Positions 1 to 5,201 of a DNA stretch of 7,477 nt are shown here, piece by piece. Source of the DNA: Candidatus Methanofastidiosia archaeon (GTDB lineage Archaea > Methanobacteriota_B > Thermococci > Methanofastidiosales > Methanofastidiosaceae); the NCBI GenBank assembly GCA_003558335.1, contig PWMA01000008.1:1-7477 (forward strand), written 5' to 3'. Position numbers and translations under genes: made by a program. How positions within the stretch are numbered: position 1 is the stretch's first letter; every line of letters begins with the position of its first letter. The notes under the pieces were generated by a model, which saw only the letters and a program-made list of their open reading frames with translations, was not told the DNA's origin and made no database searches.

Positions 1-1448
1 AAAAGTGCCTTAACCAGATGGCCATTTATCCTGAAAAGGCAAGGAAACAGTTTGAATACGTCCTTGACTGGTTAAAGGATTGGGCGTGTACTAGAGAGTT
101 TGGACTTGGAACAAAACTTCCCTGGGATGAAAAATGGGTAATAGAGTCACTTTCTGACTCAACAGTTTACATGGCCTATTATGTGCTAGCAAAATACTTT
201 GAGGATCCCTCATACAGCATTGATCCTGAAAAACTTGACGATTATTTCTTTGATTATATATATCTAAATAAAGGAGAAATAGATGAAGTATCCTTTAAAA
301 GTGGACTATCAAAAGATTTAGTTTTTGAAATGAAAAAGGAGTTTGACTACTGGTATCCTTTTGAGTTTAGAAACAGTGGAAAGGATCTGATTCAAAATCA
401 CCTATCCTTTTGTATATTCAATCACGCCGCCATATTTCCTGAAGAGCTTTGGCCCAAGGGCTTTGGGGTAAACGGTTGGGTGCTTGTGGATGGAGAAAAG
501 ATGAGCAAATCAAAGGGCAACTTCTATACAGTAAAACAGATTGTAAGGATGTACGGTGCTGATGCTGCAAGAATTACTCTTATGAATGGGGGCGAAGGAC
601 TGGATGATCCAAACTGGGATAGCGAGTTTGCCAGAACGATTACAGATAAACTTAGAAACTGGCATGATTTTTCTATTGAAAACTATGGAAAAGGCAGAAC
701 TGAAAAACTGTATATAGATAGATGGTTTTTATCTGTTTTAGAAAAAGCGGTAAAGGAAGCAACTAAGGCCATGGATGAAACAAACTTCAGAACTGCTCTT
801 TCAAAAGGATTCTTTGACCTTCAAAGAGACTTAAAATGGTATTTAAAAAGATGTCTTAACTCTCCCAACAAGGAAGTTATTTCTGATTTTATAAAGGCCC
901 AAACTTTAATGCTAGTTCCTTTCACGCCCCATATCTGTGAAGAGATCTGGGAAAAATTGGGACACAATGAGTTTATCTCCGATTCACCTTGGCCGGAATA
1001 TAGAAAAGAGCATGTTGACAAGGCTTCAGAAGAGGGGGAGCAGTACATCGGTGACGTTGTAAACGACATAAGAGAGATAATAAACGTCTTAACAAAAGAA
1101 AAAAATAAGCAGATAGAAAAGATTGACATCTTTACCGCAGAAAACTGGAAATGGGATTTAATAGATGTCATAAAAACTAAGGACAGCATGGGAGAAGCCA
1201 TAAAGAGCGCAATGTCAAACGAGTCGTTTAAGAAAAATGGGAAAGAAGTAAATCTCATAATTCAAAAATGTTTTAAGAACAGATACTTCCCTGAAAAAAT
1301 CAATGAAAAAGAGGTATTAAGTGAGGCCGAGGCTTTTCTATCTGAAGAGTTTAAAACTGAGATAAATATCGACCCTGAAGATGATCCAAATAACGATAAG
1401 AAAAAAGCACTTCCAAGAAAGCCTGGGATACATATCTATTTCAAATAA
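1..1448 (+). CDS. leuS: Leucyl-tRNA synthetase, archaeal/eukaryal type, C-terminal half (5' truncated by window edge)
   Basis: This cytoplasmic class I enzyme charges tRNA-Leu with leucine using ATP. The reading frame is open to the left edge (first full codon at base 3), and the ATG at 18 is an internal methionine: family-conserved sequence (YPEKARKQFEYVLDWLKDW) flanks it, and the HIGH motif and editing domain must lie upstream. Numbering from that Met, the piece shows the conserved ACTREFGLGTKLPW (24-37) and ESLSDSTVYMAYY (43-55) blocks and the catalytic KMSKS loop at 161-165. An alpha-helical anticodon-binding region follows to about 360. The C-terminal domain ends in the family's proline/lysine-rich tail (KPGIHIY). 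Complete archaeal enzymes have roughly 930-970 residues, so about half is present. The gene ends in TAA followed at once by a T-run, and it faces the TATA-binding protein gene. I see no frameshift or missing key residue. The family call is near certain from KMSKS plus the archaeal-type blocks. Confidence 0.97.
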   Translation, partial: KCLNQMAIYPEKARKQFEYVLDWLKDWACTREFGLGTKLPWDEKWVIESLSDSTVYMAYYVLAKYFEDPSYSIDPEKLDDYFFDYIYLNKGEIDEVSFKSGLSKDLVFEMKKEFDYWYPFEFRNSGKDLIQNHLSFCIFNHAAIFPEELWPKGFGVNGWVLVDGEKMSKSKGNFYTVKQIVRMYGADAARITLMNGGEGLDDPNWDSEFARTITDKLRNWHDFSIENYGKGRTEKLYIDRWFLSVLEKAVKEATKAMDETNFRTALSKGFFDLQRDLKWYLKRCLNSPNKEVISDFIKAQTLMLVPFTPHICEEIWEKLGHNEFISDSPWPEYRKEHVDKASEEGEQYIGDVVNDIREIINVLTKEKNKQIEKIDIFTAENWKWDLIDVIKTKDSMGEAIKSAMSNESFKKNGKEVNLIIQKCFKNRYFPEKINEKEVLSEAEAFLSEEFKTEINIDPEDDPNNDKKKALPRKPGIHIYFK

Positions 1449-1455
1449 TTTTTTT
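1449..1455 (+). terminator. Oligo-T terminator after leuS
   Basis: Seven T residues on the plus strand follow the leuS stop codon directly. Archaeal transcription commonly ends at T-rich tracts on the non-template strand without needing a hairpin, so this is the likely 3' end of the leuS transcript. The assignment rests on position and base composition only. Confidence 0.5.
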
Positions 1456-1516
1456 AAATTCAGTTCTAGTTAAATCAAAAATATTAAGATTGAGCCGATA
1501 GCTGTATTACTAAATC

Positions 1517-2077
1517 TTATGCCAATCCTTCATCAATCAAAGATTTTTTAACGCGCTCTATAGCTTTGATGACATCCTCTTCAGATTTTGCGCCTGTGCA
1601 AACTACTTTGCCGCTGCCAAAAAGAAGTAAAACTACCTTTGGATCCTTTAATCTATATATAAGCCCTGGAAACTGTTCTGGTTCGTACTCACAGTTTGGA
1701 AGTGTTAATATAATGTCATCAAGGTTTAGCTTCATTTGGAGGTCACCGGAGGCCACTATGTTCTGTACAACTATCTCAGGCTCCCTTTCTATAGGCGTTC
1801 CATAATCTTCTAATATTTCAATTATTTTGAATATAGCTCTTCTTGACTCCTCTGGAGACTTAGCTCCGGTACAAACAAGTTTACCGCTGCCAAAAACTAA
1901 GGTGGCAGTCTTAGGCTCGTCAAGTCTAATTACCATTCCCGGAAACTGCTCTGGCTCATATTCGATATTGTCTAGAGAACTTGCAGCCTTAACTAGATCG
2001 ATTCTATTAAACAGAGTAGCAGAAGTTACCACATTTTGAACCGTCATTTTATACTTACTTAATTTAGATTCAGACAA
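1517..2077 (-). CDS. tbp: TATA-box-binding protein (archaeal general transcription factor)
   Basis: TBP binds the TATA box and, with TFB, recruits RNA polymerase at archaeal promoters. The 186-residue protein has the normal archaeal length and consists of two imperfect copies of the TBP fold, about residues 11-97 and 102-180. The copies match at a fixed offset of 91 residues: the asparagines in QNVVTS (N15) and QNIVAS (N106), the phenylalanines F45/F136 in EPEQFPG, and F62/F153 in the FGSGK-VCTGAKS blocks. The four Phe correspond to those that wedge into the TATA box in known structures. The start is a TTG (2075-2077), chosen because GGAGGT lies 5 bases upstream; the next in-frame ATG (residue 11) would begin exactly at the fold and has no comparable site. 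There is no acidic C-terminal tail of the kind seen in some Thermococcales. The gene has its own AT-rich promoter region and converges on leuS. Confidence 0.97.
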   Translation of the reverse strand: MSESKLSKYKMTVQNVVTSATLFNRIDLVKAASSLDNIEYEPEQFPGMVIRLDEPKTATLVFGSGKLVCTGAKSPEESRRAIFKIIEILEDYGTPIEREPEIVVQNIVASGDLQMKLNLDDIILTLPNCEYEPEQFPGLIYRLKDPKVVLLLFGSGKVVCTGAKSEEDVIKAIERVKKSLIDEGLA

Positions 2078-2082
2078 AGAAT

Positions 2083-2088
2083 ACCTCC
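2083..2088 (-). promoter_or_regulatory. Shine-Dalgarno site that fixes the TTG start of tbp
   Basis: On the minus strand GGAGGT is followed by 5 bases and then TTG. It is the strongest ribosome binding site in the window and a good complement to the archaeal 16S rRNA 3' end. It decides for the TTG start over the ATG ten codons downstream. Confidence 0.75.
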
Positions 2089-2118
2089 AAGAGTATAATT
2101 ATATATTCTATAAAGAAT

Positions 2119-2140
2119 AATTTATAAATGTATTTATAAA
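2119..2140 (-). promoter_or_regulatory. Tandem TATA boxes upstream of tbp
   Basis: Two TATA-like elements on the minus strand, TTTATAAATA (2140-2131) and TTTATAAATT (2128-2119), share TTTATAAAT and are offset by 12 bases. Starts about 26 bases beyond each centre would fall near 2109 and 2098, both upstream of the Shine-Dalgarno site, so either box could serve. Neither has a strong purine/A-rich BRE in front. The pair may give two starts or let TBP occupy its own promoter; that is inference. Confidence 0.5.
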
Positions 2141-2185
2141 AGTTGTGTAGTAACACGCTTTTTAGGTATTTTACAATCTAAATTG

Positions 2186-2191
2186 AAAAAA
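2186..2191 (-). terminator. Oligo-T terminator after bioY
   Basis: Six T residues on the minus strand begin five bases after the bioY stop (TGA) and lie upstream of the tbp promoter. An archaeal-style T-tract terminator fits and would separate bioY from tbp. No hairpin is evident. Confidence 0.4.
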
Positions 2192-2196
2192 TAAGG

Positions 2197-2721
2197 TCAG
2201 AAATTTTGTTTTAGATAGTTTTTGACCTTTTTTTCTACTAGAAAAACAAGTATAGATTTTACAAAGTCCCCTGGTATAAATGGAATGCCGCCCACAAGTG
2301 CTGCATTTTTTATAGGCATTCCTGTGACAAATGAAAGCCAAGTTATTCCCAATAGGTATATTGGGGCTAAAGATAGTAAAAGTCCTGAAAACCTAAGTTT
2401 ATCGCTTTTCATTTTTTCATATACAAGTCCAGAAACGTAAGCGCCTGGTATAAATCCAAGTAAAAATCCTCCTGTTGGCCCCAGCAGGATTCCAAGGCCT
2501 CCTGTTAAGTTGTGAAATACTGGAGCACCTATAGCTCCTATTCCAACGTAGACCACCTGGCTTAATGCACCTAGCCTTTTACCCAAAACCGCACCTGACA
2601 ACAAAACAAAGAAAACTTGAAGCGTTAAAGGCACTGGATAAAAAGGGATTGAGATAAACCCGCCAACTGCGGTAAGCGCTGCAAAAAGAGCAACAAGAGA
2701 GAGTTCTTTGGATCTTGACAT
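2197..2721 (-). CDS. bioY: BioY biotin transporter (S component of an ECF transporter)
   Basis: BioY is the membrane-embedded biotin-binding subunit of energy-coupling-factor importers. The 174-residue hydrophobic protein has the usual family length, with about six membrane helices. Family signatures are visible in order: an AxxxA motif in the first helix (A14-A18), which in S components contacts the EcfT subunit; PVPLTLQ at 29-35; GPTGGFLLGF at 81-90; and GIPFIPGDFVK at 145-155, whose Asp152 and Lys155 fit the conserved biotin-site pair. The ATG start has AGGTG 5 bases upstream. No ATPase (EcfA/BioM) or EcfT/BioN gene lies in the window, so it either uses a shared module encoded elsewhere or works alone. 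A perfect inverted repeat resembling a BirA operator fills most of the 47-base gap from the upstream ligase gene, tying expression to biotin supply. Confidence 0.95.
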   Translation of the reverse strand: MSRSKELSLVALFAALTAVGGFISIPFYPVPLTLQVFFVLLSGAVLGKRLGALSQVVYVGIGAIGAPVFHNLTGGLGILLGPTGGFLLGFIPGAYVSGLVYEKMKSDKLRFSGLLLSLAPIYLLGITWLSFVTGMPIKNAALVGGIPFIPGDFVKSILVFLVEKKVKNYLKQNF

Positions 2722-2726
2722 TGATG

Positions 2727-2731
2727 CACCT
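2727..2731 (-). promoter_or_regulatory. Shine-Dalgarno site of bioY
   Basis: AGGTG on the minus strand sits 5 bases before the bioY ATG. It implies a leadered mRNA that starts upstream of 2731, which favours the promoter at about 2767-2774 over one hidden in the A-rich spacer of the operator. Confidence 0.6.
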
Positions 2732-2764
2732 ATTGTAAACTATATTTTTTTATTAGTTTACAAT
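2732..2764 (-). promoter_or_regulatory. Probable BirA (biotin repressor) operator of bioY
   Basis: A perfect 11-bp inverted repeat, ATTGTAAACTA (2732-2742) and TAGTTTACAAT (2754-2764), is separated by an 11-base A/T spacer. Its cores TTGTAAAC and GTTTACAA are 15 bases apart, as in the known biotin operators of the BirA family (TTGTAAAC or TTGTTAAC half-sites with a spacer of similar size). It lies 2 bases downstream of the TATA box and over the expected start near 2745, so a bound repressor would block the polymerase. The repeat is directly visible; the link to BirA rests on half-site identity and on bioY being the gene controlled. It is not a good terminator for the ligase gene: the stem is AT-rich and no T-run follows on the minus strand. 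Confidence 0.75.
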
Positions 2765-2766
2765 GC

Positions 2767-2780
2767 TTTTAAAAGGTTTT
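2767..2780 (-). promoter_or_regulatory. BRE/TATA promoter of bioY
   Basis: On the minus strand an A-rich BRE-like stretch (AAAACC, 2780-2775) precedes TTTTAAAA (2774-2767). A start about 26 bases beyond the TATA centre would fall near 2745, giving a leader of about 24 bases that includes the Shine-Dalgarno site. The element overlaps the ligase stop codon, so bioY can be transcribed independently of the ligase. Confidence 0.5.
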
Positions 2781-4427
2781 CTCTTGTGAATCGTAGATCT
2801 CATATGCCCTATTTATCGTATCTGAATCGTAGGCGCTTTTGTCATCCCTAATACGTAATACCCTTGGGAATCTAAGAGCAAATCCACTTTCATACTTAGT
2901 TGAATACTGTATCTCATCATAAAGAACTTCAACTACAATTTTAGGAACTATAGTTACAGTTTTTCCTTTCTCTTCTAAAATAAGTGGCGTAAGCTGCGAA
3001 GTTATTTCGGTGAAAAGTTCATCTGAAAGGCCGGTTGCAACCTTTCCTATTGTTAAAAAATTTCCATCGTCATCCCTTATACCAAGAAGCAAGGATGACA
3101 GCCAATCTTTTCTTCTGCCCTCTCCCCATTCAGCACCTATTATAACTAGATCCAAAGTTTCCAGTGACCGCTTAAGTTTTACCCATTTCTTTCCTCTTGC
3201 ACCGGGCTGGTAATGAGAGAGGTAGTCTTTTACCATAATCCCTTCATGCCCATCTGAAAGCGCTTTATTGTAAAAATCTTTAATCTCTGTAACATCTTTT
3301 GACTCTATCTTTTCAGCAACCTTTACGATATCTGATTCCTTTACAGATGAAATCAAAAATTCCCTTCTTTCTTTGAGTGTTAAGTCAATGAGAGATCTAT
3401 TTTCAACTAAGAGGCAATCAAAGAGGAAAAGCTTTAACGGTATCTTTTCTGATATATCTTGGACCTGGTGCTTTCTTCTAAGCCTTCTCAAGACATATTG
3501 GAAAGGAGCTATTTTCCCATCCTTGTAAGCAACTACTTCCCCCTCACATATGATATTTTCCGGTGACAATGAATTTCTTAAATCAGACAAAACTTCGGGC
3601 AGGGCTTCAGTAATATTTTCTAATCTTCTAGAAAATATTTTTATTTCATCGCCTGATTTGTGAACCTGAACCCTTGCACCATCATACTTTATTTCCATCT
3701 CAGGTTCATCCAAATCCTCTAACGTTGATTCAATTGAGCTTGATATCTGTGCAAGCATCGGCTTTAGGGGTCTGCCAACCTTAATATCAAGCTTAGATAG
3801 CTCTTTAGGCCCCTTTTTAGAGTAGAGCGCAACTAGTCCCAAATCATTTGTTAGGAGGTAGGCTTTCTCAACATCCTTTTTGGGTATTTCAGAAAACTTT
3901 GATATAGCATCCAGAATTATCCCTTCAGCAGCTCCTGTTCTCATCTGCTCTAAGATTGTCCTTGAAAGATACTTTGCCTCTCTCGGTGATGCAGCTGAGA
4001 ATAGCTCTGAGAGATACTTTATTTTTCTTTCTTGAGAGCCTTTCCCCTCATAGGCTGCCACCTTTTCAAAGAGATCAATTAGATAGCTTATTTCAATCTT
4101 TACATCAAAGAACGTCTGCTGCTTTTTTTCCTCTATTGCCTTTTCAATTCCTTCGCCAAAGTCACCAGAAGAGTAGACATACTTTTCAACCTTTTTTTCA
4201 GATATCCCTGTAATCTTTGATATAACTCTTAACAGTAGTTTTGGCCCTATGCCTAGGTCTTTTTCTGTCCACTTTGGAAAAATGTATCCTGCTAAAAGTC
4301 CAGTAACAAATGGCATTATTTCATCTGGGACTTGTAAAAAAAAATCCGATAAAATATCTCTCTTTTCAAGTTTAGACGAAGTTGAAATTAATTTCTCATA
4401 TACATCGACAAGCTCTTTGTAGAGCAT
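2769..4427 (-). CDS. lig: ATP-dependent DNA ligase, archaeal type
   Basis: This enzyme seals nicks in duplex DNA through an enzyme-AMP intermediate and joins Okazaki fragments in archaeal replication. With the start used here it has 552 residues, close to the 555-562 of Thermococcales homologues. An N-terminal helical DNA-binding domain (about 1-215) contains QMRTGAAEGI (161-170). The nucleotidyltransferase domain follows: motif I KYDGAR with adenylated Lys247, motif III FSRRLENIT (265-273), motif IIIa LFLFDCLLV (333-341), motif IV EGIMVK (395-400) and motif V KKWVKLK (413-419). The OB-fold domain ends with motif VI RFPRVLRIRDDK (519-530). All catalytic motifs are intact. The ATG at 4425-4427 was chosen because GAGGT lies 7 bases upstream; a longer reading adds 20 unrelated residues and would overlap the upstream gene by 59 bases. 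Only one base separates this gene from the upstream membrane protein gene, so the two are probably one transcript. Confidence 0.97.
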   Translation of the reverse strand: MLYKELVDVYEKLISTSSKLEKRDILSDFFLQVPDEIMPFVTGLLAGYIFPKWTEKDLGIGPKLLLRVISKITGISEKKVEKYVYSSGDFGEGIEKAIEEKKQQTFFDVKIEISYLIDLFEKVAAYEGKGSQERKIKYLSELFSAASPREAKYLSRTILEQMRTGAAEGIILDAISKFSEIPKKDVEKAYLLTNDLGLVALYSKKGPKELSKLDIKVGRPLKPMLAQISSSIESTLEDLDEPEMEIKYDGARVQVHKSGDEIKIFSRRLENITEALPEVLSDLRNSLSPENIICEGEVVAYKDGKIAPFQYVLRRLRRKHQVQDISEKIPLKLFLFDCLLVENRSLIDLTLKERREFLISSVKESDIVKVAEKIESKDVTEIKDFYNKALSDGHEGIMVKDYLSHYQPGARGKKWVKLKRSLETLDLVIIGAEWGEGRRKDWLSSLLLGIRDDDGNFLTIGKVATGLSDELFTEITSQLTPLILEEKGKTVTIVPKIVVEVLYDEIQYSTKYESGFALRFPRVLRIRDDKSAYDSDTINRAYEIYDSQEKTF

Positions 4428-4428
4428 C

Positions 4429-5163
4429 TTAATAACCTCTATAGTTAAGATATGAAACTGTTGCCAGGACAGTAACATATGCCGCAAATATCATTACTAT
4501 AATTGGAGCCCCGTATATAATAAATATTTCTAACAAATTAGGGGAAAAGTAGAATATGCCAATTGAAATTGCTACAGGCAATAAAAACAAGACAAAAAAT
4601 GAAAATCCAAAAAGTATAAAAGAGTTAGTCGTGTATTTTAAAGTTAATATCAAGCTATTTTTTATTGCTTTAAAGGGCGATAATCCATCTACCGATACAG
4701 AAGGGGATATGAAAAATAGGAAAGGGGCAAAAAACAATCCCATAATTGCCAAGAAAGGATTTATTGCATAGAAAAAAAATCCCGTTAAAACTATGACTAA
4801 TGCCAGTATATTGACAACGAACACGTTGAAGATTTTTGAGCGAGCCTCACGAATTGAATCCTTATAGTTTTTTTTGCCGCTTATTGCGTAATCTCTTATT
4901 GTAATAGAGGATAAATTAAATGAAAATGCCATTAAGAGAATATACATCAATATAGAGATTAAAATAAATACCATCCACCTGTAAACAAATGCTAAAGCAT
5001 CTACCCCTACATCAAAAACTACAAGCCCTCGGCCAAGGTACTGGAAAAGAAAGGCTGTTGATAAGATATAGAATAGTGTTGGTATCAAAAAGGGAAGGAA
5101 AATCTCAATATGAAGGCTCTGAAAAGAAACAGAAAACACTTCTCTAAGTGAAAGTTTAGGCAT
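4429..5163 (-). CDS. Polytopic membrane protein of unknown function (six predicted helices)
   Basis: I do not recognise a characterised family. The 244-residue protein has about six hydrophobic segments: 20-43, 59-82, 112-132, 134-153, 181-206 and 211-236. A polar loop between helices 2 and 3 (about 83-111) is rich in Lys and Arg and so probably cytoplasmic. After helix 4 comes SVDGLSPFKAIKNS (157-170). This layout, with a 'DG-x-x-x-x-x-A-x-x-x-S' element after a membrane segment, is common in archaeal and bacterial integral membrane proteins of the DUF4013 or GPDPase-membrane-domain type; the resemblance is from memory and loose. No enzyme motif is visible. The ATG start has no Shine-Dalgarno site, but a TATA-like element lies 27 bases upstream, suggesting a leaderless mRNA. 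The stop (TAA) is one base before the ligase ATG, and the 3' end holds the ligase ribosome binding site. A functional link to the ligase is not implied by this. Confidence 0.85.
   Translation of the reverse strand: MPKLSLREVFSVSFQSLHIEIFLPFLIPTLFYILSTAFLFQYLGRGLVVFDVGVDALAFVYRWMVFILISILMYILLMAFSFNLSSITIRDYAISGKKNYKDSIREARSKIFNVFVVNILALVIVLTGFFFYAINPFLAIMGLFFAPFLFFISPSVSVDGLSPFKAIKNSLILTLKYTTNSFILFGFSFFVLFLLPVAISIGIFYFSPNLLEIFIIYGAPIIVMIFAAYVTVLATVSYLNYRGY
4435..4439 (-). promoter_or_regulatory. Shine-Dalgarno site of lig
   Basis: GAGGT on the minus strand lies 7 bases before the ATG at 4427 and inside the last codons of the upstream membrane protein gene. It decides for the short ligase start and indicates translation from a shared mRNA. 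Confidence 0.6.
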
Positions 5164-5184
5164 AAGAATATGAATAAAAAGTCT

Positions 5185-5195
5185 ATTAATAAAAG
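5185..5195 (-). promoter_or_regulatory. TATA-like element placed for a leaderless transcript
   Basis: CTTTTATTAAT on the minus strand is centred 27 bases before the ATG at 5163. That is the usual archaeal TATA-to-start distance, so transcription would begin at the start codon itself. This fits the absence of any Shine-Dalgarno site. A T-run between it and the gene (5180-5176) could end some of the upstream transcript. The match to the TATA consensus is moderate and the BRE is not clear. Confidence 0.4.
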
Positions 5196-5201
5196 TTTTG
5201 A

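Noticed and set aside
18..20. ATG at 18 as the true leuS start
   Set aside because: The frame is open upstream to the window edge, and the protein would lack the HIGH motif and editing domain that the rest of the enzyme requires.
821..1258. Minus-strand open frame of 145 codons inside leuS
   Set aside because: It lies wholly within the conserved leuS coding sequence, its translation is low-complexity Ser/Phe-rich, and it has no ribosome binding site or family motif.
1485..1519. Inverted repeat TAAGATT/AATCTTA between leuS and tbp as a bidirectional hairpin terminator
   Set aside because: The arms are only 7 bp and AT-rich with a 21-base loop, and they overlap the tbp stop codon; chance is a sufficient explanation.
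1566..2039. Two plus-strand open frames opposite tbp with similar translations (LAPVQTSLPLPK-like)
   Set aside because: Their similarity to each other merely mirrors the two TBP repeats on the other strand; they are antisense shadows.
2094..2118. Short AT palindromes (TATAATTATA and ATTCT-N4-AGAAT) in the tbp leader as operator sites
   Set aside because: They are very short and A/T only, and such words are expected often in AT-rich intergenic DNA; there is no independent support.
2732..2764. The palindrome before bioY read as a ligase terminator hairpin
   Set aside because: No T-run follows the stem on the minus strand, and the half-sites and promoter position fit an operator far better.
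3956..4213. Plus-strand open frame of 85 codons inside the ligase gene
   Set aside because: It is antisense to the well-conserved N-terminal domain of the ligase and has no initiation signals or recognisable domain.
4556..4771. Plus-strand open frame of 71 codons inside the membrane protein gene
   Set aside because: It is a shadow of the opposite strand; its Lys/Asn-rich translation is what antisense to a hydrophobic protein gives.
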